Positions 41,935-50,440 of a stretch of 64,000 nt of DNA are shown here, piece after piece. The translations under genes and the position numbers were made by a program. Position 1 is the first letter of the stretch. Each line of letters opens with the position of its first letter. The notes under the pieces were generated by a model. It searched no databases. It saw only the letters and a list, made by a program, of their open reading frames with translations, and was not told the origin of the DNA. The stretch is from contig CAMAXZ010000003.1 in NCBI GenBank assembly GCA_945862325.1, positions 142,677-206,676 of the forward strand. The letters are read 5' to 3'. This stretch comes from Klebsiella pneumoniae. Its GTDB lineage: Bacteria > Myxococcota_A > UBA796 > SXON01.

Positions 41935-44237
41935 CCGTCTTGCTCCCGCTGGCGGCGCTCGATCGCCCGCAGCACGCGATCCGGCGTGTAGGGCGGCGCC
42001 AGGAGCCAGCAGCCCGTGGCGTCGTGGATGGCGTTGGCGATGGCCGGCACCGTGGAGAGCTGAGGGCCCTCGCCGGCCTCCTTCGCGCCCAGCGGCCCCC
42101 CTGGGTCGTGGGACTCCACGAGGATCGCGTGGATCTCGGGGGTCTCGTGCACCGTGGGCACCCGATATTCGAGGAGGCTCGGGGTCCGCATCACCCCGTC
42201 CTTGTAGGTGACCTCCTCCGTGAGCGCCTCCCCCACGCCCATGTACACGCAGCCCTCGATCTGCCCCTCGACGATGGTGCGGTTCAGGGCGCGGCCGCAG
42301 TCGTGCGCGGCCCAGATACGGTCGACCGTGACGACGCCGGTCTCGGGGTCGACGCTGACCTCCGCCACCTGCGCGGTGAAGCTGTACGCCGGCGATGGGC
42401 CGACGCTCTGGCGACGGTGCCGGCTGCCGATCTTCGGCGGCTTGTACCCGCCCATCGCGCCGAGCGGCCCGTAGGCTTCTTCCGCGAGCCACACGGCGTC
42501 GAGGAACGTGAGCCCGCGCGACGGCGCGTCGCGCACGAACACCCGACCGTCACGGAGCGCGACGGCCTCCGGCGCGACCCCGAGCTTCGACGCCGCCGCG
42601 GCGGCGATGCGCGCGCGGACGGCGTCGACGGCCTCGAGCGCGGCGTTCCCCGCCATGAACGTCACGCGGGAGCTGTAGCTGCCGAGGTCGACCGGGGTCA
42701 ACATCGTGTCGCCCTCGACCACCCGGATGTCGGCCGGCCGGAGGCCGAGACGCTCCGCGGTGAGCACCGCGAGCATGTGTTGGCTGCCCTGGCCGATGTC
42801 CGCCGTGCCCGAGAACACGGTGACCTCGCCGCTGCGATCGACCTTGATCTGCACGCTGCTCTGGGGCAGCTCGTTCTGATACACGGGGTGAAGCGCGCCA
42901 CACATGTACGCGCTCACCGCGAGGCCGATGCCGCGGTTCTTCGGCATATGCCCGTGCTTCTCGCGATACCCGCTCGCCTCGATGACCCGATCCAGGCACT
43001 CCGCGAGGCCGTTGCTGGTGATGCGCAGCCCGTTGAGGGTCTCGCATTGCTCCGGAAGGAGATTGCGACGCCGCAGCTCCTCCGGGGAGAGGCCGAGCGC
43101 CGCCGCGATGCGGTCCAGGTGGACCTCGAGCGCGAAGCGAGGCTGAATCGCGCCGTGCCCCCGCTTCGGCCCACACGGCGGCTTGTTGGTGTACAGGCGC
43201 GACGTCTCGAAGCGATACGCGTCGAGGCGGTAGGGCATCGTCATGAAGACGCCCAGGTAGTAGCTGGTCACCACGCCGTAGCTGGCGTACGCGCCGCCGT
43301 CGGCCCAGGCCTTGAAGTCGATGGCCTTGATTCGGCCGTCCTTGGTCACCCCGACCTTGAGCCACATCCGCGTGGGGTGGCGGCCGCGGTGCGCGTAGAA
43401 CACCTCCTCGCGCGACAGGACGACGCGGACGGGGCGCCCGAGCTTGCGAGCGAGGAAGGACGCACAGATCTCGGTGCAGAACGGGTCGCACTTGCCGCCG
43501 TAGCCGGCGCCGACGGCGGGCTTCACGAGGCGGAGGTCGGCTTCGCGCATGCCGAGCACGCGCGCGACGTCCTTGTGGACGTAGTGGACGTTCTGGGTGC
43601 AGGTGTAGAGGGTCAGGCGGCCGTCGGCCTCAGGGGCGGCGAGCGCCGCGTGGGACTCCAGGGGCACGTGCGTGGAGCCCGGGTAGTCGTACGTGTCCTC
43701 GAGCACGAGGTCGCAGGCGGCGAGCTCGGCGTCCGGATCCCCGTACTCCTGCCACACGCGCCGAAGCACGTTGCTCGGCTTTCGGGCTTCGTCATGGAGG
43801 ATCGGCGACGTCGGGTCGAGCGCGTCGGCCACGCTGTCGACGGAACGCAGGGGCTCGTACACCACGCGCACGGCGTTGCAGGCCCTGCGCGCCGTCTCGA
43901 CGTCGATGGCCGCGATACATACGACGGGCTCGCCGATGTATCGCACCTTGTGGAGGGCGAGGGCGGTCTCGTCTTGCGCGACGGGGATGGCGCCGTAGCG
44001 CTTCGGTACGTCTTCGCCCGTCATCGCGCCGACGACCCCGGGGATGGCGAGCGCGGCGGTGAGGTCGAGCGACAGGATGCGGGCGTGCGCGTGGGGGGAG
44101 CGCAGGAACGCGCCGTGGACCATCCGCGGCAGCTTCATGTCGGCGACGAACCTGGCTTGCCCCGTGATCTTCGCGCGCCCGTCGATCTTGGCGCCGGTGC
44201 CCCCGACGACCCCGCCCTCCGGGGTGGCGCCGCTCAT
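41931..44237 (-). CDS. hcrA: 4-hydroxybenzoyl-CoA reductase alpha-like molybdopterin subunit
   Basis: The 768-residue subunit has the molybdenum hydroxylase layout: GAGYGGKCDPF, GRHPTRMWLKVGVTKDGRI, YTNKPPCGPKRGHGAIQPRF, LRITSNGLAECLDRVIEASG and LGAKEAGEGP (catalytic Glu in GEGP). These blocks read closest to the HBCR alpha subunit (for example ASYGVVTSYY and ITSNGL). The complex reductively dehydroxylates 4-hydroxybenzoyl-CoA to benzoyl-CoA. ATG at 44237 overlaps hcrC. Confidence 0.85.
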   Translation of the reverse strand: MSGATPEGGVVGGTGAKIDGRAKITGQARFVADMKLPRMVHGAFLRSPHAHARILSLDLTAALAIPGVVGAMTGEDVPKRYGAIPVAQDETALALHKVRYIGEPVVCIAAIDVETARRACNAVRVVYEPLRSVDSVADALDPTSPILHDEARKPSNVLRRVWQEYGDPDAELAACDLVLEDTYDYPGSTHVPLESHAALAAPEADGRLTLYTCTQNVHYVHKDVARVLGMREADLRLVKPAVGAGYGGKCDPFCTEICASFLARKLGRPVRVVLSREEVFYAHRGRHPTRMWLKVGVTKDGRIKAIDFKAWADGGAYASYGVVTSYYLGVFMTMPYRLDAYRFETSRLYTNKPPCGPKRGHGAIQPRFALEVHLDRIAAALGLSPEELRRRNLLPEQCETLNGLRITSNGLAECLDRVIEASGYREKHGHMPKNRGIGLAVSAYMCGALHPVYQNELPQSSVQIKVDRSGEVTVFSGTADIGQGSQHMLAVLTAERLGLRPADIRVVEGDTMLTPVDLGSYSSRVTFMAGNAALEAVDAVRARIAAAAASKLGVAPEAVALRDGRVFVRDAPSRGLTFLDAVWLAEEAYGPLGAMGGYKPPKIGSRHRRQSVGPSPAYSFTAQVAEVSVDPETGVVTVDRIWAAHDCGRALNRTIVEGQIEGCVYMGVGEALTEEVTYKDGVMRTPSLLEYRVPTVHETPEIHAILVESHDPGGPLGAKEAGEGPQLSTVPAIANAIHDATGCWLLAPPYTPDRVLRAIERRQREQDG

Positions 44238-44725
44238 CCCGCGGCCTCTTCGGCGAGCGGCGGCTGGGTGGCCTCGCGCGCGGCGGCGAGGATCTTCGTG
44301 TAGCCGGTGCAGCGGCAGAGGTTCGCGCCGAGCCGCTCGCGCAGGGTCGCGTCGTCCGGGTACGGGTCCTCCGCGACGAGCGCGAGCAGGGACATCACGA
44401 ACCCGGGGGTGCAATACCCGCACTGCGCCGCGACGTGCTTGTCGAGGGCGAGCTGGATGGGGTGCAGCGCGCCCGCGTGGGACACGCCTTCGATGGTCGA
44501 TACGTCTCGCCCTTCGACCTCCGCGGCGACCGTGATGCACGCGAGCCGCGGCACGCCGTCGACGAGCACCGTGCAGGCGCCACAGTCGCCGACGTCGCAC
44601 CCGTGCTTGGTGCCGGTGAGGTCGAGGTCTTCCCGGAGGAGCTCGAGGAGGCTGCGCGACCCGGGGACGAGGCGCCGCACCGGCTCACCGTTGACGGAGC
44701 ACTCGAGGACCAGGTCGCGCGACAT
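44234..44725 (-). CDS. hcrC: 4-hydroxybenzoyl-CoA reductase gamma-like [2Fe-2S] subunit
   Basis: Two cluster-binding regions are present: GTKHGCDVGDCGACTVLVDG (first [2Fe-2S]) and QCGYCTPGF with ANLCRCTGYTKI (second), over 163 residues, the standard small subunit of molybdenum hydroxylases. ATG at 44725 is the operon start; hcrCAB follow with 4-base overlaps. It passes electrons between the molybdenum site and the FAD subunit. Confidence 0.9.
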   Translation of the reverse strand: MSRDLVLECSVNGEPVRRLVPGSRSLLELLREDLDLTGTKHGCDVGDCGACTVLVDGVPRLACITVAAEVEGRDVSTIEGVSHAGALHPIQLALDKHVAAQCGYCTPGFVMSLLALVAEDPYPDDATLRERLGANLCRCTGYTKILAAAREATQPPLAEEAAG

Positions 44726-44734
44726 CGCCGGAGC

Positions 44735-45901
44735 TTATCGCGGGGCCCCGATCGCGGCGCCGATGAAGGCCTGGCGCGCGTCGACGAGCGAACTGGGCAC
44801 CTCGAGCGGGTTCGCCTCTTCGGGGTCGGTCAGGGGGTTCCAGGCCTCGGCGCGGTCGTCCGACCACACGGCCCGCAGGCGGGCGTCCCGCAGGGCGAGG
44901 GCCGGGGTGGTGAAGCCGCCGCACATCGCGTCGCCGTCAGGGCCTGCGGTGCGGGCTGCGATCCAGTCGCGCGGCGGGGTTTCGGCCAGCAGGCTGACGC
45001 CGCTCGCGCCGGGCAGCGGGGCGGCCCCGACGGCGCTGGCCACCGTCGGCGCGATGTCGATGACCCCGGCGAGCCGGTCGTGGGTGGCGGCGGCGAGCCC
45101 GGGCACACGAACCACGAGCGGCACGTGCAGCACGCTGTCGCTCAGGCAGCGGTCCGACCGGAAGGGCCACGCGGGATGGAAGCTCTCTCCGTGGTGGGAG
45201 CTCACGACGACGACCGCGTCCTTCCAAGGCTCCACCAGCGGTTCGAGCCCCGCGTCGACCTCCTCGAGCTCGGCGGCGTAGAGGGCGCGGGCCCGCGCGA
45301 GCGCGGCGCCGTCGACCGGGCGCTCCCCGTCGCGGTACGGCGCGATCGTGGCGGCGGACCCGTCGAAGTCCGCCGCGGGCGCGGCCGGCGCGGACGACGG
45401 CGTGTACGGGGCGCCGCCCTCGGCGACGACGATCCACACGAACGTCGGGCCGGACTGCTGCTCGGCCCACGCGTTCGCGCGGGTGACGAGGCTCGGGAGG
45501 CTGCGGGCGAGGTCGGGGGGGACGTCGTCCCAATAGGTGAACCCGGCGCGCGGGCCGGAGGAGCGCTGCGCCAGCTCGTCGCGACCGACGAACGCCGCCG
45601 TGGCCCAGCCTTCGGCGGACAGGTGCGCCGCGAGCGTGGTGCCCGTCCACGCCGTGGGGTCCGGGCCGAGCGCCTCGGGCGTGACGGAGCCCTGCGCGTT
45701 CCATGCCTGCACCACCGGCGCGTCGGAGTGGGCGAACACCGATGTGAACACTTGCGCCTCGTTCGTCCACGCGCCGATCGTCGGGAAGCCGTCGGCGCGA
45801 GGCGGCAGGGCGTCCTGGCGCGCGCCGTCGATCGACACCCAGAGGACCGACCGTTTCGGCCCGTCGGTGCAGGCGAGGGTGGCGAGAAGCGCGTACAGCA
45901 C
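44735..45901 (-). CDS. Sulfatase/phosphatase-like lipoprotein
   Basis: The GTG start gives VLYALLATLACTDG, a lipoprotein signal (ATLAC). Then VLWVSIDGARQDALPP with the Asp metal ligand, and VVVSSHHGESFHP and SDSVLHVPLVVR, which resemble the alkaline phosphatase superfamily sulfatase fold. The nucleophile position has no clear C/S-x-P-x-R sulfatase signature, so it may be a phosphodiesterase-like or degenerate member. It is divergent from the gene at 45947. Confidence 0.68.
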   Translation of the reverse strand: MLYALLATLACTDGPKRSVLWVSIDGARQDALPPRADGFPTIGAWTNEAQVFTSVFAHSDAPVVQAWNAQGSVTPEALGPDPTAWTGTTLAAHLSAEGWATAAFVGRDELAQRSSGPRAGFTYWDDVPPDLARSLPSLVTRANAWAEQQSGPTFVWIVVAEGGAPYTPSSAPAAPAADFDGSAATIAPYRDGERPVDGAALARARALYAAELEEVDAGLEPLVEPWKDAVVVVSSHHGESFHPAWPFRSDRCLSDSVLHVPLVVRVPGLAAATHDRLAGVIDIAPTVASAVGAAPLPGASGVSLLAETPPRDWIAARTAGPDGDAMCGGFTTPALALRDARLRAVWSDDRAEAWNPLTDPEEANPLEVPSSLVDARQAFIGAAIGAPR

Positions 45902-45946
45902 GCCCCGGCCATAATCCGCGCATCGGGGGCGCGATAGGAGCCGGTC

Positions 45947-47239
45947 GTGCTTCTCGCCCTCCTGTACGCCGTCGCCTGCGCGCCCTCGTCGCCCCCGTCG
46001 GAGCCCGACGACGGCGCGGTCATCCCGGCGGTCGACCCGGAGGCCGACGCGCGGCACGGCCCCCCGAGCTCGCCCGCCGCGTACGCGCGGTCGTCCGCGG
46101 AGGCCGTTCGATCGGCGTTGATCCCCGCGGTGGAGGCGGTCGGCCGCGCCGAGGCCCGCCTGCGGGCGCTCGAGGGAGACCTGCCCGGGTGCGCCGCCAC
46201 CTACCGCGCGACCGCCGAGGCGTTGGAGACGCGCGGCCGGCGCGCCGATGCGCGGGGGCAGGCGCTCGCCGCGGTCCTCGCCGGAGCCGCCCGCCGCGAC
46301 GCGGAGGTGTGCGCGCGGCTCGCGGGCGCGCCGGACGCCCCGGCCTCGACAACGGGGGTCGCGGCCCTCCGCGCCCGGTGGCACGCGGTCGCCGCGGCGG
46401 TCGCGGCGGGCGCCGACGTGCGCACGGAGGCCGCGGCCCTCGCGGAGGCGGCACGGTCGTTCCCCGCGTGCGTCCCGTCGATCGTGTCCGACCCGGCGCA
46501 GATCGACGCCGCGTGGGTCGCGTGGGCGGACGCGGTCGACCCGCTTTTTCCCTCCGAGCCCTTCGCGCCGTGGGACGGCTGCGGCCCGAGGCGGGCCGCG
46601 ACGTCGATCGCGACGCTCGCGGCCGATCACGCCGCCCGCGTGCCGGGGCCGCCGCCGCCGCCGCTCCCCGCGGATCGCGCGGCGCCGGCCGCGCTCCCCG
46701 AGCCGTTGCTCGCCCCCTCCCGCCACGCCTCGCGCGCGGATCGCCGCACGTTCGAGGAGCGCACGTTCGTGTGGGTGCCTTCGGGCGACCCGCTGACCGA
46801 GGTCGGCGGGCGGCCGGGGCCTCCCAATACGGCCCGCCTCGCGCGGATGGGCCCCGACGACGTGGGCCACCGCGCGTGGCTTGAGCTCCAGGCGGCCGCG
46901 TTCGCCTCCCTCACCCCGTCCCAGGTGCCCGACGAGCTTCGCGTCCGCGCCGAGCGCTTCCGGCGCCTGGGCATCACGAGCGCCTGGTACAACATCACCG
47001 CCATGCGTCACGCGTCGGTCACGGTGCTCGCCAGCCAGGGCGCGTGGATCGAGGCGCGCGACGCGCTCGACGCGCGTACGCCCCCCGCGGGCCCGGCGTG
47101 GGGCGTACCAGGGTACGCCGCCGCCCGCGAAGCGATCGACGCCGAGCTGCGCCTGCTCGCGGGCGAGCCCGGGGCGCCGGACGCCTTGGGACGGGCGCGC
47201 GCGGCCCTCGACGCGGCGTGGAGCGCGGTCGACGGCTAA
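45947..47239 (+). CDS. Hypothetical Ala-rich lipoprotein (430 aa)
   Basis: The GTG start gives MLLALLYAVACAPSS, a lipoprotein signal. The mature chain is Ala/Arg-rich and helical, with a Pro-rich linker near residue 230 and a C-terminal half that looks like helical repeats (WIEARDALDARTPP, AREAIDAELRLLAG). No family is recognised. It ends convergently with crcB, overlapping by 4 bases. Confidence 0.68.
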   Translation: MLLALLYAVACAPSSPPSEPDDGAVIPAVDPEADARHGPPSSPAAYARSSAEAVRSALIPAVEAVGRAEARLRALEGDLPGCAATYRATAEALETRGRRADARGQALAAVLAGAARRDAEVCARLAGAPDAPASTTGVAALRARWHAVAAAVAAGADVRTEAAALAEAARSFPACVPSIVSDPAQIDAAWVAWADAVDPLFPSEPFAPWDGCGPRRAATSIATLAADHAARVPGPPPPPLPADRAAPAALPEPLLAPSRHASRADRRTFEERTFVWVPSGDPLTEVGGRPGPPNTARLARMGPDDVGHRAWLELQAAAFASLTPSQVPDELRVRAERFRRLGITSAWYNITAMRHASVTVLASQGAWIEARDALDARTPPAGPAWGVPGYAAAREAIDAELRLLAGEPGAPDALGRARAALDAAWSAVDG

Positions 47240-47592
47240 CGCACCAGGGCGAGCGAGCGGCCCAGGGCGGCGGCGGCGAGGCCCAGGGTGAGGGTCGCGC
47301 CGACGTACGCCGCGGCGCGCAGCGGCGAGGCGCGGGCGAGCTCCAGGGTGTCGAGGGAGAAGGTGGAGAAGGTCGTGAAGCCGCCCAGCACCCCCACGCC
47401 GAGCGCGACGCGGACGGGGTCGACGGCGGCGTACCGGGCCGCGAGCACGCCGATCCCCAGGCTTCCGACGACGTTCACCAGGAGGGTGGCCGCGGGCCCC
47501 GGGGCCCCGGCCGCCGCGAGCCCGACGGCGACGCCCCATCGGGCGAGCGACCCCGCGGCGCCGCCGAGGGCCACGAGCAACGCATGTGTCAC
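47236..47592 (-). CDS. crcB: Fluoride channel CrcB/Fluc
   Basis: The 118-residue product has four membrane segments and the family motifs GGAAGSLARW, LLVNVVGSLGIGVL (the conserved Asn) and GVLGGFTTFSTFSLD (the Phe-box/TFSTF). GTG at 47592 overlaps the upstream stop (GTGA). It works as a homodimeric fluoride exporter. No fluoride riboswitch was recognised upstream. Confidence 0.93.
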   Translation of the reverse strand: MTHALLVALGGAAGSLARWGVAVGLAAAGAPGPAATLLVNVVGSLGIGVLAARYAAVDPVRVALGVGVLGGFTTFSTFSLDTLELARASPLRAAAYVGATLTLGLAAAALGRSLALVR

Positions 47593-47852
47593 GCGAATCG
47601 GCCTCGAAGCTCGTCCGGTTGGGCCTCGCGACCGTCCACCCACACCCCCTCCGGCTCCGTCTCGACGAGCTCGACCGGCGTGCCGCGGCGGGCGAGGGTG
47701 ACGAGCAAGCGCCCGATCGCGCCGCTCTCGCCGACCCAGGCGACGCGGATCGCCGCGCCGGGGGCGCGCCGCAGCGCCGCGCCGGCCGTGGCGGACGCCC
47801 CGCGCACGGCGACCGGCGTCGGCTCGTCGGTGCGGCGTGTCGGCCACTTCAT
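47589..47852 (-). CDS. Small hypothetical protein (87 aa)
   Basis: The product starts MKWPTRRTDEPTPVAVRG and has a C-terminal half IRVAWVGESGAIGRLLVTL, VELVETEPEGVWVDGREAQP. It is coupled on both sides by 4-base overlaps (cyclophilin upstream, crcB downstream), so it is likely translated. No family is recognised. Confidence 0.6.
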   Translation of the reverse strand: MKWPTRRTDEPTPVAVRGASATAGAALRRAPGAAIRVAWVGESGAIGRLLVTLARRGTPVELVETEPEGVWVDGREAQPDELRGRFA

Positions 47853-48460
47853 GGCGTCGGCGGCGGGGCGGCGCGCTCGACGTCGCGGATCTGGTCGAGC
47901 TCCGGGAACGCGCGCGCGAAGTACGCCTCGCCCTGCATCATCGCCGTCGGCTGGTCGGGGCCGGTCCCCATCGGCGCGCCCTCGCCGTAGCCGGAGTACC
48001 ACCGATCCACGACGTCCATGCCGGCGATCACCTCGGCGAACGGGGCGAAGCCCGAGCGGTCGAGGTGGCGGTTGTCCGCGAGGTTCACGAACACCTGCAA
48101 GGAGCGGCTGTCCGGCGCGCCGGACGCCGCGAACGTGACCGTCCCACGCCGGTTGTTGGTGCGGGGGAGCTCGTCGCGGATGGGCCGGGCCTGCCAAGTG
48201 GCGGTCACCTTCGGGTCCGCCGCGAGGCCCCACTGCGCGACGAACCCGGGGACAACCCGGTAGATCCGCGCGCCGGAGTAGGCGTCTGCCTCCACCAGCT
48301 CGCCGAAGCGCGCCGCGGCGCGCGGCGCCCACTCGGGGTGGACGAGGAGGAGCACCTCGCCCTCGGTGGTGTCGAGGCGCGCGTGCCAAGGGGTGGTGGG
48401 GTCGACGGGGGGTGTCACGGGGGCCCGCGTCGTGGCGCAGGCGAGCAGCAGCGTCAGCAT
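47849..48460 (-). CDS. Cyclophilin-type peptidyl-prolyl isomerase lipoprotein
   Basis: MLTLLLACATTRAP is a lipoprotein signal (LLLAC). Then RLDTTEGEVLLLVHPEWAPR, RIYRVVPGFVAQWG (the F-R-v-pgF-qgG motif variant) and SLQVFVNLADNRHLDRSGFA (QFFI/N...LD) are the cyclophilin core in a 203-residue protein. It probably folds outer-membrane or periplasmic proteins. Confidence 0.87.
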   Translation of the reverse strand: MLTLLLACATTRAPVTPPVDPTTPWHARLDTTEGEVLLLVHPEWAPRAAARFGELVEADAYSGARIYRVVPGFVAQWGLAADPKVTATWQARPIRDELPRTNNRRGTVTFAASGAPDSRSLQVFVNLADNRHLDRSGFAPFAEVIAGMDVVDRWYSGYGEGAPMGTGPDQPTAMMQGEAYFARAFPELDQIRDVERAAPPPTP

Positions 48461-48485
48461 GCGCGGCAGCTATCGCGCTTCGCGC

Positions 48486-49535
48486 TCACCAGTTCGTCTG
48501 CACCGTGACGAGGGGATCGACGGGCTCGGAGCCGTCGAGCAGCGCGGCGTGGCGATCGTCGTCGCGGACGTGGGCGCGCGCGAACGCGAGGATCCACGTG
48601 TTGAGGATGCGGAACCCGACGTCGCTGTCGAGGTGCAGGCAGCCGCCGAGCGCGAAGGCCTGGTGGCACGCGCCCTCGAGCTCGACCCAGGTGAACTCGA
48701 CGGACGGGCTCATCTCCGCGAACTGGTCCGCCTGCCCGACGTCGTCGTCGGTGCCGCCGAAGAACGCAACCGGCACGTCCACGACGGACTCGCCCTCGTC
48801 GCCGAACCAATTGCGGTCGAGGTTGCCGGCCATCGGAGCCGTCGCGACCACGCGTGTGTCACGAAACCCTTGTGCGAACGCTGCACGTTCGGCGTCGCTG
48901 CACGTGCCGGAGGGGACGGCCCCCGCGTCGCACCGCGCCTCTGCGCCGTCGAAGCGCGCCCCGGCGATCGACCAGGTCGTGAACGCCCCGAAGCTGTGGC
49001 CGGAGAGCAGCACGCGCGAGGTGTCGGCGGCGGCGAAGGCGGGGTCGCCCTCCAACGCGTCGAGCGCCACGGTCACGTCGTTCGGCCGAGCGACGTAGAT
49101 CGACGTCGGGCGCGGGTCGTCGCTGTGCATCAGGGTGTTGCCGGTGTGGTCGGGGGCGACCACGACCCACCCGTGGGAGGCGAAGTGCCGCGCCAGGAAG
49201 GGGCTCGTGGCCCCGTAGCCGCGGTCCCCGTGACTGTAGACCATGACGGGGTAGGCCCCGTCCCACGCCGGGGGCGCCATGGACGCGTCTTGGAACGCCG
49301 CGGTGTCCGGAAAGCCCGAAGTGTAGCGGACCTCGGCCCCCGTCGTGTCCTCCGTCGGGTACCAGAAACCGAGCGCGATCGTTCGATCTTCGCCGAGCAA
49401 GGTGTAGGTGGCGGAGGACTCGCGGTAGCCGACGGCGTACGGCCCCGCCTCGTCCACCGCCCAGCTCAGGGGGTCGACGGTGGCGGTGTCGTCGGGTTCG
49501 GTCGGCCCCTCGCAGGCCAGGAAGAAGAGGATCAT
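48486..49535 (-). CDS. Alpha/beta-hydrolase lipoprotein (PAF-acetylhydrolase/dienelactone-like)
   Basis: MILFFLACEGPTEPDD is a lipoprotein signal (FFLAC). The hydrolase core has YPVMVYSHGDRGYG (oxyanion strand), GHSFGAF with the nucleophilic Ser, and a likely Asp and His near ACHQAFALGGC. The 349-residue size suits secreted PAF-acetylhydrolase-like esterases. It is coupled by overlap to the gene at 49532. Confidence 0.8.
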   Translation of the reverse strand: MILFFLACEGPTEPDDTATVDPLSWAVDEAGPYAVGYRESSATYTLLGEDRTIALGFWYPTEDTTGAEVRYTSGFPDTAAFQDASMAPPAWDGAYPVMVYSHGDRGYGATSPFLARHFASHGWVVVAPDHTGNTLMHSDDPRPTSIYVARPNDVTVALDALEGDPAFAAADTSRVLLSGHSFGAFTTWSIAGARFDGAEARCDAGAVPSGTCSDAERAAFAQGFRDTRVVATAPMAGNLDRNWFGDEGESVVDVPVAFFGGTDDDVGQADQFAEMSPSVEFTWVELEGACHQAFALGGCLHLDSDVGFRILNTWILAFARAHVRDDDRHAALLDGSEPVDPLVTVQTNW

Positions 49536-50440
49536 CGCGTCGACACCGCGGTGTCGCCGCCGCCCGTGTCGGCGCCCGTGTCGCCCGCGTCGGCCGGGGG
49601 CGCGTCGCTGTAGAGGAACGCCGTGGTGGCCTCGAAGTCGACCACCGTGCTCATCATGGCGCACGTGCCGTCGTCCGTGGGCGAGAGGTCGGCCACGCTG
49701 TGGATCAGGGAGATCGCGAGGTCTTTCACGTCGGACTCGATCGTGTCGACCACGGCCTCGAGGTTCGCGACGTCGAGGGCGCCGCCCATCTCGCCTTCAC
49801 CGCCGCCCTCCGGGTCGAGCCGCACCCGAAGCGCGCCGTTGGCGAGGGTGAGATCGAACTTCACGGCGAAGATCTGGACCGGCAGGCGGATGTCGAGGCC
49901 CTTCGCTTCGAGCTGGCCGTCGACCAGGGCGAGCCCCTCCGCGCGCGCGACCGGCACCGCCCGGTCGACGTCGAAGGTCTGCCCGCGCACGATCGCGCCG
50001 TCGGTGCCGAGCTGAACCGGTGCTTCGAGGTGCCAGAAGTTCACGTTGACGCAGCCGTCGTTCATGCGGTCGTCCACGTCCTCGAGCTCCACCGCGACGA
50101 GGAGCTCCCCCGACGCGATGAACTCCGCGAGGATGGACTCGATCGCCCGCGCCTCGGTCTGGTCGAGCGCGGGGAGCAGGCCCGAGAACGCGTTGTCGAT
50201 GCCGGGCGTCCCGTCGGGCGCCACGAGGTCTTCCTGGTTGCAGCCGGTCACGTCGTACGCGTCGGATACGCGTCCGTCGAGATCGAAGCCTTCGGAGACG
50301 CCGTCGGTGCGCCGGGCGAAGGTGATCGCGGTGAGGAGCAGCACCTCGGTGTTCGACGCATCGTGACACTGCGACAGGTCGGCGGCCGCGTCGGCGTCGG
50401 CGTCGACGCAACCGAGCAGGGCGGTGAGGAGCAGGCTCAT
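49532..50440 (-). CDS. Hypothetical lipoprotein (302 aa)
   Basis: MSLLLTALLGCVDADADA gives a lipoprotein signal. The mature protein is beta-rich and acidic and ends in a Thr/Asp/Gly-rich tail (TGADTGGGDTAVS). It sits between the DUF1552 protein and the hydrolase in a tightly overlapped operon, so it probably belongs to the same surface complex. No family is recognised. Confidence 0.68.
   Translation of the reverse strand: MSLLLTALLGCVDADADAAADLSQCHDASNTEVLLLTAITFARRTDGVSEGFDLDGRVSDAYDVTGCNQEDLVAPDGTPGIDNAFSGLLPALDQTEARAIESILAEFIASGELLVAVELEDVDDRMNDGCVNVNFWHLEAPVQLGTDGAIVRGQTFDVDRAVPVARAEGLALVDGQLEAKGLDIRLPVQIFAVKFDLTLANGALRVRLDPEGGGEGEMGGALDVANLEAVVDTIESDVKDLAISLIHSVADLSPTDDGTCAMMSTVVDFEATTAFLYSDAPPADAGDTGADTGGGDTAVSTR

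Noticed and set aside
41940..44303. Plus-strand 787-codon open frame over hcrA
   Set aside because: Shadow; the minus frame has the conserved molybdenum hydroxylase motifs.
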